From Treponema bryantii NK4A124 (GTDB taxonomy: Bacteria > Spirochaetota > Spirochaetia > Treponematales > Treponemataceae), in contig NZ_ATWV01000006.1 of NCBI RefSeq assembly GCF_000421345.1, forward strand, positions 124,001-188,000: DNA of 64,000 nucleotides, written 5' to 3'. A program made the position numbers and the translations under genes. The notes under the pieces are model-generated. The model made no database searches. It was not told where the DNA came from and saw only the letters and a list, made by a program, of their open reading frames with translations. Numbering within the stretch: the stretch's first letter is position 1; the number at the start of each line of letters is the position of its first letter. This document shows positions 24,607 to 32,862 of the stretch, piece by piece.

Positions 24607-25475
24607 AAGCTTTTTAAAACCTCATAAATGTCATTATTTACGCAAATACTCTGTTTTTCAATCTCGCCGGGAACCTCTGCCTCACCCTTGTTTATGCAGA
24701 CATAAACAGCTTTTGGATTAGCATAGGTCATCTTCCAGAAAGGATATTTGATGATCCCCGGAGTATTACCACCAACACCAAGCTCCAGATAAACAATCTT
24801 TCCGTCTTTATTTTCATTCAGAAAATCTTCATAACGGCCAGCTGCCTTATTCCAGCCTTCATCTTCCACAAAAGTATCGTCACAGCGCAGGTTCATTGTC
24901 ATGGGCTTACCGCAAACAGGACAGTGAGGAACGAGCTCAGACGGAACTGTCATTTTGATTTCATTAAAGCCTGACTTGGGAAGTTCAAGGCCACCGTCAC
25001 TCTGAATTACAAAGCCCTGTTCCCTAATCATTTTTTCAACAAACAGCTGGTTGTCGTAGGTTTTCTTGTGACATGGTTTTGAGCACTGCCAGAGTCCGTA
25101 ATCACCCTGAGTGTAGAAAAGACGAGATTTATCAAAGCCCGCCTTTTGAAAGCAGTGGTCCACATTGGTCGTAAGGACAAAATAGTTTTTATCCTTAACA
25201 AGCTCCAGGAGTTTTTCATAGACAGGCAAAGGGGCTTTTACAAAACGGTTCAAATAAATCTGTCGGCTCCAGTAAGCCCAGTTTTCTTCCAGAGTTTTGT
25301 AAGGATAAAAGCCACCCGAATACATATCATGAAAGCCGTACTTCTTTTCAAAATCAGCAAAATATTTTTGGAAGCGAGGCCCGCTGTAGGTAAAGCCTGC
25401 AGAAGTAGAAAGTCCCGCTCCAGCACCGATGAGAATTGAGTCTGCATTTTGTAAGATTGATTTGATGTTTTCCAT
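24603..25475 (-). CDS. Class M sirtuin (SirTM), protein ADP-ribosyltransferase
   Basis: 290 residues. The Rossmann loop SILIGAGAGLSTSAGF (residues 13-28), TTNVDHCFQKAGF (102-114) and zinc-binding cysteines (CSKPC at 131-135, HCPVCGKP near 185) mark a Sir2-fold protein. The missing long acetyl-lysine pocket features and the partner zinc macrodomain gene put it in SirTM, which uses NAD to mono-ADP-ribosylate a lipoylated GcvH-like protein in oxidative stress. Here the carrier gene and LplA2-type ligase, usually in the same operon, are absent, so the target may be encoded elsewhere or differ. AGAGGTGGAG ribosome site. Confidence 0.9.
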   Translation of the reverse strand: MENIKSILQNADSILIGAGAGLSTSAGFTYSGPRFQKYFADFEKKYGFHDMYSGGFYPYKTLEENWAYWSRQIYLNRFVKAPLPVYEKLLELVKDKNYFVLTTNVDHCFQKAGFDKSRLFYTQGDYGLWQCSKPCHKKTYDNQLFVEKMIREQGFVIQSDGGLELPKSGFNEIKMTVPSELVPHCPVCGKPMTMNLRCDDTFVEDEGWNKAAGRYEDFLNENKDGKIVYLELGVGGNTPGIIKYPFWKMTYANPKAVYVCINKGEAEVPGEIEKQSICVNNDIYEVLKSL

Positions 25476-25484
25476 TCTCCACCT

Positions 25485-25943
25485 CTATAGATTAAAAACA
25501 ACAGGCTTAGAAAAAGCTTTATTCTCTTCAAGTCCCTTAACATGACCAAGATTGTTCAGACTGCCAGAAATTTCAGAAAGATAGAAAACCTTGAACAAGG
25601 AATGATTTGCATCATTTTTGTACAGCTGGCGAACTATGGAAGATTTTTCCATAATCATTTTCTTAACCGTAAGATTTTCTTCAAAGACAACCCTTGCACA
25701 CATGCGAATCCAGACTGTATCGATTTCATTCTCCATAAGACGGGAGCCACAAAGGTCAATATAAGGATTCACAGAAAGCTCCTTGAACATATCCTTCTGG
25801 CTGTTTGTGCAGAACCACAGCTTTTCATCATGGACTACCATGTACTGAACAGGCCTCACCTTTGGCTTCCCATCCAAACCGATTGTTGCCAGATACTGTA
25901 AGCCTACTTTATCAAGATATTCTGCAATTTCTGTAACTGTCAT
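25485..25943 (-). CDS. Pyridoxamine 5'-phosphate oxidase-like flavoprotein
   Basis: 152 residues: YLDKVGLQYLATIGLDGKPK, VRPVQYMVVHDEKLWFCTNS, KDMFKELSVNPYIDLCG form the FMN-binding split barrel of the PPOX superfamily (general stress protein 26-like). It likely binds FMN or F420-like flavin and acts on unknown small molecules in the cytosol. Just upstream of the SirTM gene (9 bases), hence probably the first gene of a PPOX-SirTM-macrodomain transcript. Its promoter is overlapped by inverted repeats facing an Rrf2 regulator gene. Confidence 0.83.
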   Translation of the reverse strand: MTVTEIAEYLDKVGLQYLATIGLDGKPKVRPVQYMVVHDEKLWFCTNSQKDMFKELSVNPYIDLCGSRLMENEIDTVWIRMCARVVFEENLTVKKMIMEKSSIVRQLYKNDANHSLFKVFYLSEISGSLNNLGHVKGLEENKAFSKPVVFNL

Positions 25944-25980
25944 TCGTGGCTCCTTTTAACATCATCCAGATTTTTTATCT

Positions 25981-26039
25981 AGTTGTAATTTATCGTTTAC
26001 AACTATGAATAATATAGCGTTGTAATTTATAAATGTCAA
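25981..26039 (-). promoter_or_regulatory. Consensus promoter of PPOX-SirTM operon with Rrf2 operator candidate
   Basis: On the minus strand: TTGACA (26034-26039), 17-base spacer, TATATT (26011-26016). A perfect 8-bp inverted repeat AGTTGTAA/TTACAACT (25981-26004) lies just downstream of the -10, and GTTGTAATTTAT recurs in the spacer. This is the natural binding site for the divergently encoded Rrf2 protein, so the NAD-consuming operon is probably repressed by it. Confidence 0.65.
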
Positions 26040-26094
26040 GTGATGTTCTTTATTTTTTACAACAAATCTGATATACTGAAACAAGGACAGGATT

Positions 26095-26517
26095 ATGAAA
26101 CTAAACACAAACCTTACCGTTGCCATTCACACTATTCTCTGCATCGCTTATTTTGAAAAGGATAACAAGGTCACTTCCGATTTCATTGCAGGAAGCACCG
26201 GAATGAACCCGGTAATTATCAGAAAGATTTTGGGGAAACTCCAGGCAGCAGAAATTGTAGAAACAAAAGCCGGGGTCGGAGGCTCTACCCTTTCAAAGAA
26301 AGCCGAAGAAATTTCCCTTTTGGATGTTTACAAAGCCGTAAGCGAAGAAAAGGAAAGCGAACGGTCCGTCTTTAATTTTCATGTAAATCCTAATCCAAAA
26401 TGTCCCGTTGGCAGCAAAATCCATGCAGTTCTAGACCAGCCATTAGATAATGCCCAAAAGGCTTTGGAAGAAGAATTGAAAAAAACAACAATTAAGGATT
26501 TGATGGGAAAGCTATAA
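26095..26517 (+). CDS. Rrf2 family transcriptional regulator
   Basis: 140 residues with the Rrf2 winged helix: NLTVAIHTILCIAYFEKDNK, TSDFIAGSTGMNPVIIRKIL, GKLQAAEIVETKAGVGGSTL. Iron-sulfur Rrf2 proteins have three clustered Cys; only one (PNPKCPVGS) is placed there, so this is a YwnA-like member without a cluster, perhaps redox-sensing through a single thiol. Divergent from the PPOX-SirTM operon with shared inverted repeats, which suggests it controls that operon and itself. Ribosome site AGGACAGGA. Confidence 0.88.
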   Translation: MKLNTNLTVAIHTILCIAYFEKDNKVTSDFIAGSTGMNPVIIRKILGKLQAAEIVETKAGVGGSTLSKKAEEISLLDVYKAVSEEKESERSVFNFHVNPNPKCPVGSKIHAVLDQPLDNAQKALEEELKKTTIKDLMGKL

Positions 26518-26563
26518 TCTAGTGCCCTATCTGAATAATAGGTAAACAAGGATATTTAGATAT

Positions 26564-27037
26564 ATGATAAATGAAAAAGTTTTAGACTTCCTCAAATCTA
26601 AGGGATATGCAGACAGACTCACCGAACACAAAGAAACAATCGACAGCGTAGAACACGCAGCACAGCAGATTGGCTGTTCTGAGGCGGAGATTGCAAAGAC
26701 GCTCTCATTTATTGTGGATGAAAAACCTGTTATCGTGGTAATGGCTGGTGATGGCCGTGTAAACTCGTCAAAGTTCAAAGCTCTCTTTCATACAAAACCA
26801 AGCATGATTCAGCGAGACCAGGTTGAAGCAATTACCGGCTTTGCTCCCGGCGGAGTCTGCCCTTTCAATGTTCCAAAAGAAATCCCCGTATGGCTCGATG
26901 TATCAATGAAGAGATTTGAATACGTTCATCCAGCAGGCGGAAACTCATTTACTTCGGTAAAACTAACTCCATCCGAACTGGAAGAAGTATCAGGCGCCAC
27001 CGGCTGGTGTGATGTCTGTAAAGGCTGGGAAGAATAA
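26564..27037 (+). CDS. YbaK/EbsC-type aminoacyl-tRNA deacylase
   Basis: 157 residues: VEHAAQQIGCSEAEIAKTLS, FIVDEKPVIVVMAGDGRVNS, SKFKALF, TGFAPGGVCPFNVPKEIPVW form the YbaK/ProX fold, with the conserved Lys in AKTLSF and the GGVCPF motif. These proteins hydrolyse mischarged tRNAs (for example Cys-tRNAPro) in trans. The gene follows the Rrf2 gene by 46 bases and is closed by a terminator at 27080. Confidence 0.9.
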   Translation: MINEKVLDFLKSKGYADRLTEHKETIDSVEHAAQQIGCSEAEIAKTLSFIVDEKPVIVVMAGDGRVNSSKFKALFHTKPSMIQRDQVEAITGFAPGGVCPFNVPKEIPVWLDVSMKRFEYVHPAGGNSFTSVKLTPSELEEVSGATGWCDVCKGWEE

Positions 27038-27079
27038 AAAACAGTCAGATTTTACATCTCTGCAATCTTTCCCCGAGGT

Positions 27080-27103
27080 AAAGTGATGTATCTCACTTTT
27101 TAC
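27080..27103 (+). terminator. Rho-independent terminator after YbaK gene
   Basis: Stem AAAGTGA (27080-27086) with TCACTTT (27093-27099), loop of 6, followed by TTTAC. Short but well placed. Confidence 0.55.
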
Positions 27104-27189
27104 TCCTTATCCATTCCTTAAGGAACTTCATTTCTTCTTCAATTCTCTTAAAAGCTCTGATTAAATACTATCTTTAGAAAACTTGTATT

Positions 27190-28230
27190 CTAAAATTCAA
27201 AATAAAAAACAGAGCCTTTTTCAGGGTGACTTTCTACACGGATTTTTCCTTTGCAAATATCTGCCACCCTTGTGGCTAAGGCAAGCCCAAGCCCGTTCCC
27301 TTTTGTAGCGTGACTCGTATCACCCTGATAGAATTTTTCGAAAATGTGACTCATAGTTATTTCATCCATACCACAACCTGAATCCTGAACACTTACTTGT
27401 ATTAGTTCTCCGAGCTTTTGCAGACGTACGATGATTTTTCCATTTTCAGGAGTGAACTTAATTGCATTGGAAATAAAATTATTCCAGATAAGACTCAAGA
27501 GCTGGCCATCTGTAGTAGTCATTATTCCATCTTCAATTTCAACTTCCAGCTCCAGATTTTTTGCAGACCATGCTTCTTCAAAACCAAGCAGGCATTCCCG
27601 CAGTTCTTCTCCTAAATCATAAGGAGGAACTTTTGGATAAATCTGCTGATTTTCAAGTTTATTTAATTTGAGGATATTAGTTATAAGAGAAGTAAGCTGC
27701 TGACAATTTTGCGAGATTGCCTTTGCATATTCCTGCCGATTTTCTTCCGTCAAATCAGAAGTCTGAAGAAGCCTTGCATAGTTTTGCATTACTGCCAGAG
27801 GAGTTTTTAGTTCATGAGAAACATTAGAAATAAAATCAGTACGAAGTGTTTCTATGCCATTTAAATCTTCAATCATCTTGTTTAAATCTAAAATCATATA
27901 ATCAAGATAATCATATTTTTCGGGAGGATTTACTGTTGGAACCGAAACTGAAAAATCTCCCTTTGAAACTTTTTCTGTAGCCTTTGAAATTTCCTGAAGA
28001 GGAATCTCGTAGGTTTTGTGAATTTTATGTCTTATATACAGGACAATTAAGCCGGTCACAAGAATCCAATAGAGGATAACCAGATGAACAAAAAATATTT
28101 CATTCCAGTTATTCTTGAGTCCTAAAAGGATAATAGCAATATTTATACCGGCAGTCACCAGCAGCATACCAAGAACAATCCAATAAAGACCTATAGGAAA
28201 ACGACTTTTTCTTTCAGACTCTTCCTTCAT
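27190..28230 (-). CDS. Sensor histidine kinase
   Basis: 346 residues. Two membrane helices (about 15-37 and 47-67) with almost no external loop, a HAMP-like segment, HisKA with phospho-acceptor His139 (FISNVSHELKTPLAVMQNYA), and an HATPase with N box NFISNAIKFTP, G1 DSGCGM, and G2 GNGLGLALA. The tiny sensor loop suggests it senses membrane or intracellular signals, as BceS/LiaS-type kinases do. It overlaps the response regulator gene by ATGA and forms its two-component partner. Confidence 0.93.
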   Translation of the reverse strand: MKEESERKSRFPIGLYWIVLGMLLVTAGINIAIILLGLKNNWNEIFFVHLVILYWILVTGLIVLYIRHKIHKTYEIPLQEISKATEKVSKGDFSVSVPTVNPPEKYDYLDYMILDLNKMIEDLNGIETLRTDFISNVSHELKTPLAVMQNYARLLQTSDLTEENRQEYAKAISQNCQQLTSLITNILKLNKLENQQIYPKVPPYDLGEELRECLLGFEEAWSAKNLELEVEIEDGIMTTTDGQLLSLIWNNFISNAIKFTPENGKIIVRLQKLGELIQVSVQDSGCGMDEITMSHIFEKFYQGDTSHATKGNGLGLALATRVADICKGKIRVESHPEKGSVFYFEF

Positions 28231-28904
28231 TTTACAACCGCCTTATAACCAAGTCCATGTACCGTTGCAATTTCAAAACCAGAACAGCCGGCCGCAGAAA
28301 GCTTATCGCGAATCTTTGTAATATAAACATCTACTGCACGCGGAGTCGCATTAGAGTCTGCATCCCAAAATTCATCCATAAGTTGAAGGCGGGTAAAGGT
28401 TTTATTTGGATAAGAAAGTAATTTATAAATCAGATTAAACTCGCGGGCTGTAAGCTGAATTTCCTTTCCATCGGAAACTGCTGAAATTGCATCTGCATCA
28501 AGCGTCAACGAACCAACCGTTAGTTTTTTGCTTTGAGAAATCTTGGCTCTTCTTAAAATGGCAGAAATGCGAAGAAGAAGCTCGTCCAGATCAACAGGCT
28601 TAACAAGATAATCATCTATACCGGCCGTAAACCCTTTTTGCTTAGCAGTAAAATCATCGCGCGCTGTCATAAAAATAATTGGAATTGTCTGATTGATTTT
28701 TCTTACTGTCTCTGCAAACTCAAAGCCATCAATCTGAGGCATCATTACATCTGAAATTATTAAATCAAAGAGATTATTGTACATGGCATTATAGGCATCG
28801 TTTGCATGCATGCATCCGGTAACCTCATAACCATTTTTTCTTAAAAAAGCACAAACGGTCATATTTAAGCCCGCATCATCTTCAACAACCAGAATCTTAA
28901 TCAT
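28227..28904 (-). CDS. OmpR-family response regulator
   Basis: 225 residues from ATG 28904; a frame to 28952 adds residues without regulator character. The receiver domain has KILVVEDD, phospho-acceptor Asp52 (LIISDVMMP), Thr in FMTAR and Lys in LVKPVD; the winged-helix output domain has LTAREFNLIYKLLSYPNKTF, RLQLMDEFW and AVDVYITKIRDKL. It is coupled to the kinase by ATGA overlap. AACATTT direct repeats with an 11-base period at 28989-29006 upstream of the divergent epimerase gene are a candidate binding site. Confidence 0.94.
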   Translation of the reverse strand: MIKILVVEDDAGLNMTVCAFLRKNGYEVTGCMHANDAYNAMYNNLFDLIISDVMMPQIDGFEFAETVRKINQTIPIIFMTARDDFTAKQKGFTAGIDDYLVKPVDLDELLLRISAILRRAKISQSKKLTVGSLTLDADAISAVSDGKEIQLTAREFNLIYKLLSYPNKTFTRLQLMDEFWDADSNATPRAVDVYITKIRDKLSAAGCSGFEIATVHGLGYKAVVK

Positions 28905-28988
28905 AAAAAAATTATAACATGCTTCTGCAATAAAAATGAAAAAATGAATCAAAAATCGTCTAAAAATGCAAATTTTTAATATTTCAGC

Positions 28989-29039
28989 AACATTTCGTAA
29001 ACATTTTGGAAATATGGGGGGCTTATATTCAAATCATAA
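28989..29039 (+). promoter_or_regulatory. PhoB/OmpR-type direct repeats and promoter of epimerase gene
   Basis: AACATTT at 28989-28995 and again at 29000-29006 (11-base period), followed by TATATT (29034-29039). No -35 box stands at the right distance, consistent with an activator-dependent promoter served by the divergently encoded response regulator. Confidence 0.45.
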
Positions 29040-29081
29040 ATTATGACAGACAGGCACAAAAATAAGTGCAAGGAGAAAACT

Positions 29082-30104
29082 ATGGAAAATACAATGAACA
29101 AAACAATTTATCTAGTAACAGGAGCTGCAGGATTTTTAGGCGGAACAATCTGCCGTCAGCTTATTGAACGCGGGAACAAGGTTAGAGCCTTTGTACTTCC
29201 AAATGACCCGGCAGAAAAATACGTTCCGGGAGAAGCAGAAATTGTACGAGGAGACCTTACTGATATGTCTTCTCTTGAAAAGCTTTTTACAATACCAGCG
29301 GGTTATGAAAGCGTAGTAATGCACATTGCAAGCATTGTTACCGTTAATCCTGATTACAATCAGAAGGTTATGGATGTAAATGTTGGCGGAACAAAAAACA
29401 TAATTGAACTTTGCAAAAAGCATGCTGAATGTAAAAAGCTTGTTTACTGTTCAAGTACAGGGGCAATTCCAGAACTTCCAAAAGGGAATAAAATTGATGA
29501 AGTAAATCATTTTGATGCTGACAAGGTTTTGGGCTGTTACAGTCAGTCAAAGGCACTTGCAACTCAGGCGGTTCTGGATGCAGCAGAAGAAGGCCTTAAT
29601 GCCTGTGTAATTCATCCGAGTGGAATTCTTGGCCCGGAAGATTTTGCAGTTGGTGAAACAACTAAGGTTCTGATTCAAATAATCAATGGCGAAATGCCTG
29701 CCGGAATTGAAGGTTCTTTTAATCTTTGTGATGTCCGCGACCTTGCTCATGGAGCTATTCTTGCGGCAGATAAAGGACAGAAGGGAGAATGTTACATTCT
29801 TGGAAATGATGAGGTTTCTTTCCGTGATTTTGCCAATCTGTTAAGCGAAGAATCAGGCTGTAAAAAACTGAAAACTTTCATCCCTGTAAAATTTGCAAAC
29901 TTTATTGCTAAGCTCATGGAAAAGCAGGCAAAGAAAAAAGGAAAGCGCCCTCTTATGACAACCTTTGCCGTATACAATCTTGCAAGAAATAATAATTTTG
30001 ATTCAAGCAAGGCTCGTAAGGAACTGGGCTACACAACAAGAAGTTACCGTGAAACAATGCATGACGAAATTGAATGGCTTAAAGCAAGTGGAAAAATTGC
30101 TTAA
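29082..30104 (+). CDS. NAD-dependent epimerase/dehydratase (extended SDR)
   Basis: 340 residues from ATG 29082, which has AAGGAG 7 bases before it; an upstream in-frame ATG at 29043 lacks one. N-terminal NAD(P) loop VTGAAGFLGGTICRQL; ASIVTV; active-site YSQSKALATQAV (YxxxK) preceded by CSSTGAIPEL (Ser). This is the dihydroflavonol-reductase-like branch of extended short-chain dehydrogenases; the substrate is not predictable. Divergent from the two-component system and possibly its target. Confidence 0.9.
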   Translation: MENTMNKTIYLVTGAAGFLGGTICRQLIERGNKVRAFVLPNDPAEKYVPGEAEIVRGDLTDMSSLEKLFTIPAGYESVVMHIASIVTVNPDYNQKVMDVNVGGTKNIIELCKKHAECKKLVYCSSTGAIPELPKGNKIDEVNHFDADKVLGCYSQSKALATQAVLDAAEEGLNACVIHPSGILGPEDFAVGETTKVLIQIINGEMPAGIEGSFNLCDVRDLAHGAILAADKGQKGECYILGNDEVSFRDFANLLSEESGCKKLKTFIPVKFANFIAKLMEKQAKKKGKRPLMTTFAVYNLARNNNFDSSKARKELGYTTRSYRETMHDEIEWLKASGKIA

Positions 30105-30464
30105 GAAATATTGATATAATTTTGGGGAGGAACTCGTGGAAGCGGATTTTCTGCAATGAGCAATTTCCAGACAGCAGAAGCCAGAGAAAATCAGAAGAAG
30201 ATGGTAACTTAAAAGTTGATATGAGTTGGTCTAGCGGACGATAAAACTGATAAGAATTATAATGATTTCGAGTGTGTGAAAGTTTTTCTGTAAATGAGAT
30301 ATCCTAAGATAATTACGAGCTGAATGGTGGTTAAATATCCATTGTTCAGCTCGTTTTGGCTATATATAATTCCGTGAATTTCGTCAAGAGTTATGTTAGA
30401 ATGAATGCATACTATATTCCAGTTTTATAGACGATGACAAATCGGAATTTGAAGGAGTATCACT
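30105..30464. other. 360-base gap at the left border of a foreign-looking patch
   Basis: No convincing gene. It contains a perfect 10-bp inverted repeat ACGAGCTGAA/TTCAGCTCGT (30315-30324 and 30345-30354) followed by TTTT, a probable terminator, and before ATG 30465 the ribosome site AAGGAGT. From here to about 31700 codon and base use differ from the surroundings. Confidence 0.5.
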
Positions 30465-30878
30465 ATGTGGTTTTTATTAGCGCTTGGTTCGGCAATCTTT
30501 GCCGCACTGACATCAATATTGGCAAAGATAGGAATTGAAGGTGTCGGATCGAATCTGGCTACTGCAATCCGTACGATGGTTGTTGTTATCATGGCATGGG
30601 GAATGGTATTTATTACTCATCAGCAAGCCGGAATAAAAGACATTAGCCCAAAATGCTGGATTTTCCTGATTCTGTCCGGCCTTGCTACTGGTGCCTCATG
30701 GCTTTGCTATTACAAGGCCTTGCAGATGGGAGACGCTTCAAAAGTCGTCCCGATTGATAAGTTGTCCGTTGTCATTACGCTGATACTGGCGTTTGTTTTT
30801 CTGCATGAAGAATTTACTCTTAAGTCAGTGATAGGGTGTATCCTGATTGGAGCCGGAACATTGCTGATGGTTCTGTGA
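30465..30878 (+). CDS. EamA-family small transporter
   Basis: 137 residues with four helices: FLLALGSAIFAALTSILAKI, AIRTMVVVIMAWGMVFI, CWIFLILSGLATGASWLCYY, and SVIGCILIGAGTLLMVL, with KVVPIDKLSVVITLILAF in between. This is the common half-length EamA protein (one five-helix repeat minus one), typical of Clostridia and Bacteroidetes, that works as a dimer. With its neighbour at 31011 it may have come by transfer; the flanking remnants support that. Confidence 0.83.
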   Translation: MWFLLALGSAIFAALTSILAKIGIEGVGSNLATAIRTMVVVIMAWGMVFITHQQAGIKDISPKCWIFLILSGLATGASWLCYYKALQMGDASKVVPIDKLSVVITLILAFVFLHEEFTLKSVIGCILIGAGTLLMVL

Positions 30879-31010
30879 TACAAATTCCAGTTTCTCGACA
30901 TGTTCCCCTGTACCAACGAGGGGTATGAGTTAGTGGTTTGGATAACGGCAGGTTGTGGCTGTGCTTTAGATGTCAGCGCGACAACTCGGTATTTATAAGG
31001 AGGCGATAAG

Positions 31011-31358
31011 ATGGATGGCTATAACGAGGATTTTTGGAAAGCGTTAGATGAATTGGTAAGCAATTCAGAAATCGTGATCGACAGGCCCAGAGGCTCTGCT
31101 CATCCCAGATTTCCAAACTTCATCTATAAGGTTGACTATGGCTATTTGAAAGATACCGCCTCTATGGATGGCGGAGGAATTGATGTATGGGTCGGAAGCG
31201 GTGAGAAAAAGATCGATGCCATCATGTGTATCGTTGATTTAATGAAGAAAGATTCGGAGATCAAAATACTGGTGGGTTGTACGGAAGAAGAAAAACTGGA
31301 AGTATACAAAACGCATAACGAAACGCAGTATATGAAAGGCGTTTTGATACGTCGGTAA
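31011..31358 (+). CDS. Short inorganic pyrophosphatase-like protein
   Basis: 115 residues. SEIVIDRPRGSAHPRFPNFI, KVDYGYLKDTASMDGGGIDV and WVGSG show the core of a class I pyrophosphatase, but with the DxDPxD metal site changed to DGGGIDVW and with most of the C-terminal half missing, so PPi hydrolysis is uncertain. It resembles the C-terminal domain of the GNAT fusion at 7396-8211 (IDRPLGSSHPRH, YPINYGYVDG). AAGGAGG 7 bases before ATG. Lies between the EamA gene and a string of gene fragments. Confidence 0.75.
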   Translation: MDGYNEDFWKALDELVSNSEIVIDRPRGSAHPRFPNFIYKVDYGYLKDTASMDGGGIDVWVGSGEKKIDAIMCIVDLMKKDSEIKILVGCTEEEKLEVYKTHNETQYMKGVLIRR

Positions 31359-31382
31359 ATCGGATTTGTAAAGAAGAAGTGT

Positions 31383-31473
31383 ATGTTTTATTTTGTGCGG
31401 CTCGGGGAGACAGATTATGCAGTCTGCAGCCATTACGGTAAACGTCGCTGTCATAACGTTCTGACTTCTGATA
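31383..31473 (+). pseudogene. N-terminal remnant of a histidine phosphatase (phosphoglycerate mutase-like)
   Basis: The codons read MFYFVRLGETDYAVCSHYG, matching the start of histidine phosphatases (YFVRHGETDY) except that the catalytic His is Leu. The frame loses similarity after about 30 codons where the IS256 fragment begins on the other strand. Confidence 0.5.
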
Positions 31474-31668
31474 TCAAAGATGATCGTCCATTTCGGCTTC
31501 CATCATTTCTTTGATGGTACCACCTAAGAGATCCTTGAGAGCATCCTGTATGTCCTCTGCGGTCTCGATGTCATACTCCTGAAGGAGCTGTTGGATGATC
31601 TGACGCTTACCGTCTGTCATCTGGACTTTGTGTACGGGTTCCTTTCCGGGGGCATTTGCATGTCGGAA
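31474..31668 (-). mobile_element. IS256-family transposase, N-terminal fragment
   Basis: The minus strand encodes about 64 residues: NAPGKEPVHKVQMTDGKRQ, QQLLQEYDIETAEDIQDALK, DLLGGTIKEMMEAEMDDHL, then a stop. This is the conserved start of Mutator/IS256 transposases; the catalytic DDE core is absent. The frame is also cut at the left by a stop at 31669, with no start codon. It is a dead remnant marking past insertion and deletion. Confidence 0.75.
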
Positions 31669-31790
31669 TTAATCCACCATTTGATTGTTTCGCAAAAGCT
31701 CCCGGTAAACAATTGCAGTTTGAGTTGCAAGTGCCATCAAGGTCAAATACAAAAAGTTTAAGTTTTAGATCTATCAATTTTTCTTTAAAT
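31669..31790 (-). pseudogene. N-terminal remnant of a HAD/Cof-type hydrolase
   Basis: Directly after the DUF3237 stop, the minus strand reads LKLKLFVFDLDGTCNSN, the classic motif I of HAD hydrolases (LFVFDLDGT), then decays and merges into the IS256 fragment. Only about 40 codons remain. Confidence 0.55.
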
Positions 31791-32198
31791 CTACTCTGTA
31801 TAAATCTCTATAATTATTCTGTTCTTTTCCGGACAATCTACATTTTTTATGCGCCCTGTCAGCTTTTTAGAAAAAAGAGATTCCAGTTCATCATTATCAC
31901 AAAGAATACAAGGACTAGTTTCTATAGAACCATCTTCATTAACAAAACCATTATTTTCAATGAAGAGAGATGTATCCCGCCCCTTACTATCTTTGCCTTT
32001 GATAATATATCTGGCACTTAATGTACCTGGCTTGCCTTTCTCGAACTTCTGGGTATCAACTCCACCCTCAATAATTTTTCCTGTAAAAAACGGAGCCTTA
32101 CAATCTCCATCAAAAGTAATAAAATTCACTGTAGTCGAATCTGTCTTAACCTGATTAAAGCCGATAATTCTTACATTAATATCAAATAATTTTTCCAT
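31791..32198 (-). CDS. DUF3237 family protein
   Basis: 135 residues from the internal ATG at 32198 (MEKLFDINVRIIGFNQ); nine more codons upstream are possible. FDGDCKAPFFTGKIIEGGVD, GTLSARYIIKGKDSKGRDTS, LFIENNGFVNEDGSIETSPC match DUF3237, a small beta-barrel family of unknown function. It is intact but borders the remnant patch: the HAD fragment begins right after its stop. No operon partner. Confidence 0.75.
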   Translation of the reverse strand: MEKLFDINVRIIGFNQVKTDSTTVNFITFDGDCKAPFFTGKIIEGGVDTQKFEKGKPGTLSARYIIKGKDSKGRDTSLFIENNGFVNEDGSIETSPCILCDNDELESLFSKKLTGRIKNVDCPEKNRIIIEIYTE

Positions 32199-32294
32199 TT
32201 TCGGTTCCCTAAATAAAAATATCATAATTATTCTTATAAGAACATTCTAGTCTGCCTGATACGACAAAGGTTGAAATTGATGTAGAGTCAATTG

Positions 32295-32300
32295 TAGAAT
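32295..32300 (+). promoter_or_regulatory. -10 box of 2H phosphoesterase gene, leaderless type
   Basis: TAGAAT ends 7 bases before ATG 32308; TTGAAA at 32271-32276 gives an 18-base spacer. No Shine-Dalgarno is present. Confidence 0.4.
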
Positions 32301-32307
32301 AGTAATC

Positions 32308-32862
32308 ATGTTTGATTCTTCCCTGATTACCTATGCCGTGTCTCTTCATTTTTCGCAAAAGATAAATGATATTGTTATCTCAACCTTACAAGCCATTGCA
32401 GATGAAACCGGAAACCGCTTTATGATTGAAAATAAAATTCCACCGCATATTACAATCGGGGCTTTTCATGCAGCCAGGGAAGAAGAAGCAAAACTGCTGC
32501 AGCTTGTAGAAGACTTTGCGCGAGACCAGAAGGCTGGTTCTGTGCAATTCAGTGAAGTCGGCGACTTCAACGGCAAAGTACTTTTTTTGCAGCCAGAAAA
32601 GAATAACTTTCTTTCCGAAATTAACAAGAAACTTCATACACTACTGCTTCCAGAGTTTGAAAAAGCAGAAAACGGCTACTATCTGCCGGATATCTGGTTT
32701 CCACACACAACCCTTGCAACAAGATTGAATCAAAACCAGTTTTCCGCAGCAAAAGAAATCGCAAAAAAAATCTCGCTGCCACTAGAAGCTCCTATAGAAG
32801 AGCTTGCAGTTTACCAGTGCTCGCCGTTTTTGGAATTGAAGAAATTCGGATTGAGCAGATAA
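32308..32862 (+). CDS. 2'-5' RNA ligase-like 2H phosphoesterase
   Basis: 184 residues carrying the two HxT/S motifs of the 2H superfamily: PPHITIGAF (about residue 48) and FPHTTLAT (about 130), separated by about 80 residues as expected. These enzymes open or join 2',5' or cyclic phosphodiester bonds in RNA fragments or nucleotides. The gene stands alone; its stop is followed immediately by an FMN-binding domain remnant on the other strand. Confidence 0.87.
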   Translation: MFDSSLITYAVSLHFSQKINDIVISTLQAIADETGNRFMIENKIPPHITIGAFHAAREEEAKLLQLVEDFARDQKAGSVQFSEVGDFNGKVLFLQPEKNNFLSEINKKLHTLLLPEFEKAENGYYLPDIWFPHTTLATRLNQNQFSAAKEIAKKISLPLEAPIEELAVYQCSPFLELKKFGLSR

